Source: JAXDBV01 sp034678415
GTDB lineage: Bacteria > Bacteroidota > Bacteroidia > Bacteroidales > VadinHA17
Length of the DNA: 9,285 bases
Direction of reading: 5' to 3'
NCBI GenBank assembly: GCA_034678415.1
Contig: JAXDBV010000003.1
Location: 1-9,285, forward strand
Shown: positions 7,293 to 9,285 of the stretch, one piece after another
How the letters are laid out: each line of letters begins with the position of its first letter
How positions within the stretch are numbered: the first letter of the stretch is position 1
Program-made: the position numbers and the translations under genes
Notes under the pieces: generated by a model
The model's database searches: none
What the model was told of the DNA's origin: nothing
The model's input: only the letters and a program-made list of their open reading frames with translations

Positions 7293-7328
7293 TTCCGGTA
7301 GGCAGACCGGAATCCGTACGGATACCGG
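7293..7328. repeat. Cluster of palindromes between divergent purL and the dehydrogenase gene
   Basis: Two structures overlap here. TTCCGGT (7293-7299) and ACCGGAA (7306-7312) form a perfect 7-bp inverted repeat with a 6-base spacer. From 7307 to 7328 runs a 22-bp palindrome built as CCGG, A, ATCCGTACGGAT, A, CCGG, broken only by the A/A positions 7311 and 7324; its 12-bp core (7312-7323) is perfect. CCGG occurs three times. Neither structure is followed by a T-tract in a terminator arrangement. The place, upstream of both divergent genes, suggests an operator or a leader hairpin, but no regulator can be named. Confidence 0.55.
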
Positions 7329-7394
7329 GTGCAATACGGGAGGTTGCTCCGGTCATCCGCCGTTTTTTGTATTTTTATGGCAAAAGAAGCGCCC

Positions 7395-8162
7395 ATGAAA
7401 AAGATAATTGCTCTCATTACAGGTGCCACATCGGGCATCGGGAACGCTACTGCCCGTTTACTTGCCGCCAATCATTTTGACGTGATCATCACGGGACGAA
7501 GGAAAGAACGGCTTCTGTCACTGCAGGATGAGATCAGAAAAAAGACAGGTGCTGATGTGTTATGCCTTGTGTTCGATGTGCGGAAAAAGGATGAGGTGGA
7601 GAAAGCCCTGAAAGCACTCCCGGACAAATGGAAGCCTGTGTACCTGCTGGTCAACAACGCCGGAGGAGCGGTAGGCCTGGACCTGATGCAGGAAGGCAAT
7701 ACCGATGACTGGGATACTATGATCGATGCCAATATTAAGGGGCTGCTGTATGTTACCCGGGCACTGGTCCCGGGAATGATTGAAAGGGGAAGCGGGCATA
7801 TTGTGAACATCGGTTCCATCGCCGGCAAGGAGGTGTACGAGAAAGGAAACGTTTATTGCGCCACCAAGTTTGCCGTCGATGCCCTGACCAGGGGAATGCG
7901 CATTGACCTGGTAAAGCACGGCATAAAGGTCACTTCCATTTGTCCCGGGCTGGTGGAAACAGAATTTTCCCTCGTACGGTTCAAGGGGGATGAGGAAAAA
8001 GCCAAAACACCTTACCTCGGGTTAACACCCCTCACCGGGGATGATATTGCCGATGCGATTTTATATGCAGTCACCCGTCCGCCGCACGTGAACATCAACG
8101 ATATGTTGATCATGCCTGCTGCCCAGGCCAGCTCTGTTTACGTACACCGGAAGACGGAGTAA
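7395..8162 (+). CDS. Short-chain dehydrogenase/reductase (classical SDR, YdfG-like)
   Basis: This 255-residue enzyme is a classical NAD(P)(H)-dependent oxidoreductase acting on hydroxyl or carbonyl groups in the cytoplasm. The cofactor motif TGATSGIG is at residues 9-16. Two arginines after the second strand (GRRKERL, 34-40) favour NADPH. D61 of FDV, the NNAGG turn (87-91) and the catalytic tetrad N113, S141, Y154 and K158 (YCATK) are all present, followed by the PGLVETEF segment. The overall pattern resembles E. coli YdfG, which oxidises 3-hydroxy acids such as serine and L-allo-threonine. The substrate here is not provable, so I give no symbol. ATG 7395 is preferred because AAAAGAAG lies just upstream and MKKIIALITG is a family-like start; ATG 7377 would add six residues. 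The gene is divergent from purL and converges on an outer-membrane barrel gene. Confidence 0.93.
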   Translation: MKKIIALITGATSGIGNATARLLAANHFDVIITGRRKERLLSLQDEIRKKTGADVLCLVFDVRKKDEVEKALKALPDKWKPVYLLVNNAGGAVGLDLMQEGNTDDWDTMIDANIKGLLYVTRALVPGMIERGSGHIVNIGSIAGKEVYEKGNVYCATKFAVDALTRGMRIDLVKHGIKVTSICPGLVETEFSLVRFKGDEEKAKTPYLGLTPLTGDDIADAILYAVTRPPHVNINDMLIMPAAQASSVYVHRKTE

Positions 8163-8163
8163 G

Positions 8164-8177
8164 GCCGGTTAACCGGC
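8164..8177. repeat. 14-bp perfect palindrome after the dehydrogenase stop
   Basis: GCCGGTTAACCGGC begins two bases after the TAA stop of the dehydrogenase gene, in the 113-bp gap between two convergent genes. It could fold as a GC-rich 5-bp stem with a TTAA loop on either transcript. No run of T follows on either strand, so a standard intrinsic terminator is not supported. The rest of the gap (8178-8275) shows no gene and only short weak repeats. Confidence 0.35.
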
Positions 8178-8275
8178 ATCTGGCGTGAGCAGGGCGGCAT
8201 ATGACGCGGTACATGGGCAGGAAGGCTCGTACCCTTGCGGCACCCATCGCTGCCGGCGGTCAATCCCGGGAATCC

Positions 8276-9285
8276 TCAGAACAGGCTCACGTAACCGATG
8301 TGTATCTTCCCGTTCTGCAGCCGGAAAGGATAGCCCTCGCCCTTCCCCAGGGCATAGGCCAGGCTGAGAATACCTGCCCGGGTGTTCAACTGCATTCCCG
8401 CACCCAGACCTACAAGCTTATTCTCAACAAGCTTCCCCGGCTGATCATTTCTTATGTACGCTCCGTCAATGAAAACATAGAAATGTGACAACGGCTGAAA
8501 CAGGTAGCGTAACTCCAGTGTAAGGGCAGTAAACATGGAAACACGGTAGCTGTCTTCATCGAATCCGCGCATGGAATGAAAACCTCCAAAGCGGAACAGT
8601 TCATTCTCATAAATCTCCAGCTTTCCTTTATCTTTTGAAAAAGCATACATGTATCCCGAATGGTTTCTAAGAAGTACAACGCTTCTCTGTCCGGCAGGAA
8701 TGTACACCTCTGCTGATCCGTTCATCTCCAGGCGCGTTGCCTGCCTCAAAGAGAGGGTATCCTTCTCATCCACATTCCTTAACCGCCGGGTTCCCGTTCC
8801 TGCCTGCACATTGATCCGGTAACCATTACGGGGATTCTCAGCCATATCAAGATCCGACCGGTTCATGCCAATGCCATACAGGCGGGCAGTGAATTCCTCC
8901 ATGAGCGGTGTCCCATTCAATTCCTGCCACGCCCTGATCTGCGACGACAATGTCACATCATAAAAGATATTATAGTAGTTTCCCCCTTTCCTCATGACCT
9001 GTATCCCCGCATGGCCCCTGATGTTCATGTAACTCGTATCCTTTTTATATAGGTTGAATTGTACATCGATACCTGCCGGCGTGTTGAATAGATAAGGAAT
9101 ATTGAGTCCTGTTTTCAGCTCCTGTATCAGTGGTCCGCTTTTTCTCCATTTCAGGTCTATCTGTTCAGCTCCGCCGAAGGAGTTGCTGAGGTGCAGATCG
9201 GCCTCACCCACCAGCATGATCCTACCGTTTCGGCTGTCGTCAGTGACGATACCTAACAGTCCGTTCAGCCGGTTAGCCTTCCTCC
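8276..9285 (-). CDS. BamA/TamA-family outer-membrane protein, C-terminal barrel (N-terminal part outside the window)
   Basis: The frame stays open from the TGA at 8276 to the right edge, so about 336 C-terminal residues are present and the true start lies beyond. An ATG at 9217 is internal: the residues before it (RKANRLNGLLGIVTDD) read smoothly into the same barrel. The sequence is made of alternating amphipathic strands and contains the Omp85 loop-6 motif, FRFGGFHSMRGFDEDSY, with MRGF at about 8561-8572. It then ends in strands such as LELRYLF, FYVFIDGAYI, GAGMQLNTRAGILSLAYALG, with a terminal Phe (GYVSLF) as the barrel signal. It would sit in the outer membrane and may have POTRA domains upstream, which cannot be seen. 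Its sequence differs clearly from the tamL product. The exact function (assembly factor, transporter or other Omp85 member) is unknown. It converges on the dehydrogenase gene. Confidence 0.85.
   Translation of the reverse strand, partial: RKANRLNGLLGIVTDDSRNGRIMLVGEADLHLSNSFGGAEQIDLKWRKSGPLIQELKTGLNIPYLFNTPAGIDVQFNLYKKDTSYMNIRGHAGIQVMRKGGNYYNIFYDVTLSSQIRAWQELNGTPLMEEFTARLYGIGMNRSDLDMAENPRNGYRINVQAGTGTRRLRNVDEKDTLSLRQATRLEMNGSAEVYIPAGQRSVVLLRNHSGYMYAFSKDKGKLEIYENELFRFGGFHSMRGFDEDSYRVSMFTALTLELRYLFQPLSHFYVFIDGAYIRNDQPGKLVENKLVGLGAGMQLNTRAGILSLAYALGKGEGYPFRLQNGKIHIGYVSLF

Noticed and set aside
7293..7312. TTCCGGT/ACCGGAA hairpin as an intrinsic terminator
   Set aside because: The T-run is on the wrong side for the plus strand and reads as A on the minus strand. 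It also lies upstream of both genes, not after them.
7343..7377. TATTTTTA (7370-7377) as a -7 box for the dehydrogenase gene
   Set aside because: It lacks the final G of the consensus, and the nearest GTTG is 23 bp upstream, too far for the usual spacing. It is possible but not supported enough to annotate.
7472..7919. Two minus-strand open frames of about 118 codons
   Set aside because: They are antisense to the dehydrogenase gene, which carries every catalytic residue of its family; they are shadow frames.
8185..8488. Small plus-strand frames between the dehydrogenase and the barrel gene
   Set aside because: They run into antisense of the barrel gene, have no domain or ribosome binding site, and look like chance frames.
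1..9285. CRISPR arrays, insertion sequences, tRNA or rRNA genes, phage or defence genes
   Set aside because: No spaced direct repeats, terminal inverted repeats with a transposase, RNA gene signatures or defence domains were seen on either strand.

Overview
The window looks like an ordinary chromosomal stretch from a member of the Bacteroidota, probably a Bacteroidales-like lineage. The evidence is a gene for PorT (a type IX secretion component confined to this phylum), a TamL-type lipoprotein version of the BamA/TamA family, two copies of a TATATTTG box that fits the Bacteroidota -7 consensus (TAnnTTTG), and mostly weak Shine-Dalgarno sites. There are no tRNA or rRNA genes, CRISPR arrays, insertion sequences or phage genes, and I found no new multi-gene defence or biosynthetic system.

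Layout, left to right: the 3' end of pyruvate kinase (+) enters from the left edge and stops 5 bp from the convergent end of tamL (-). tamL is divergent from a complete TrmH/SpoU-type RNA 2'-O-methyltransferase gene (+). Immediately after the methyltransferase stop, on the opposite strand, lies the remnant of an NAD(P)/FAD-dependent oxidoreductase gene. Only about the first third of the protein is left, and its frame then runs on in antisense across the methyltransferase gene. Upstream of the remnant on the minus strand are porT and purL, giving the transcription order purL, porT, remnant. purL is divergent from a classical short-chain dehydrogenase (+). That gene converges on a BamA-family outer-membrane barrel gene (-), whose N-terminal part lies beyond the right edge.

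Functionally the window mixes housekeeping genes (pyruvate kinase, purL, the RNA methyltransferase, the short-chain dehydrogenase) with three outer-membrane beta-barrel genes (tamL, porT and the right-edge barrel). The last three relate to building the outer membrane and secreting across it. They are not arranged as one operon, so their proximity may be chance.

The points most worth a second look are the truncated oxidoreductase with its abrupt junction at the methyltransferase stop codon, and a run of palindromes in the purL/dehydrogenase divergent region, including a near-perfect 22-bp one. Smaller points are the -7 boxes that help choose start codons for tamL and purL, and the non-ATG starts. 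Intergenic stretches are all short (under 180 bp) and are described in the entries.
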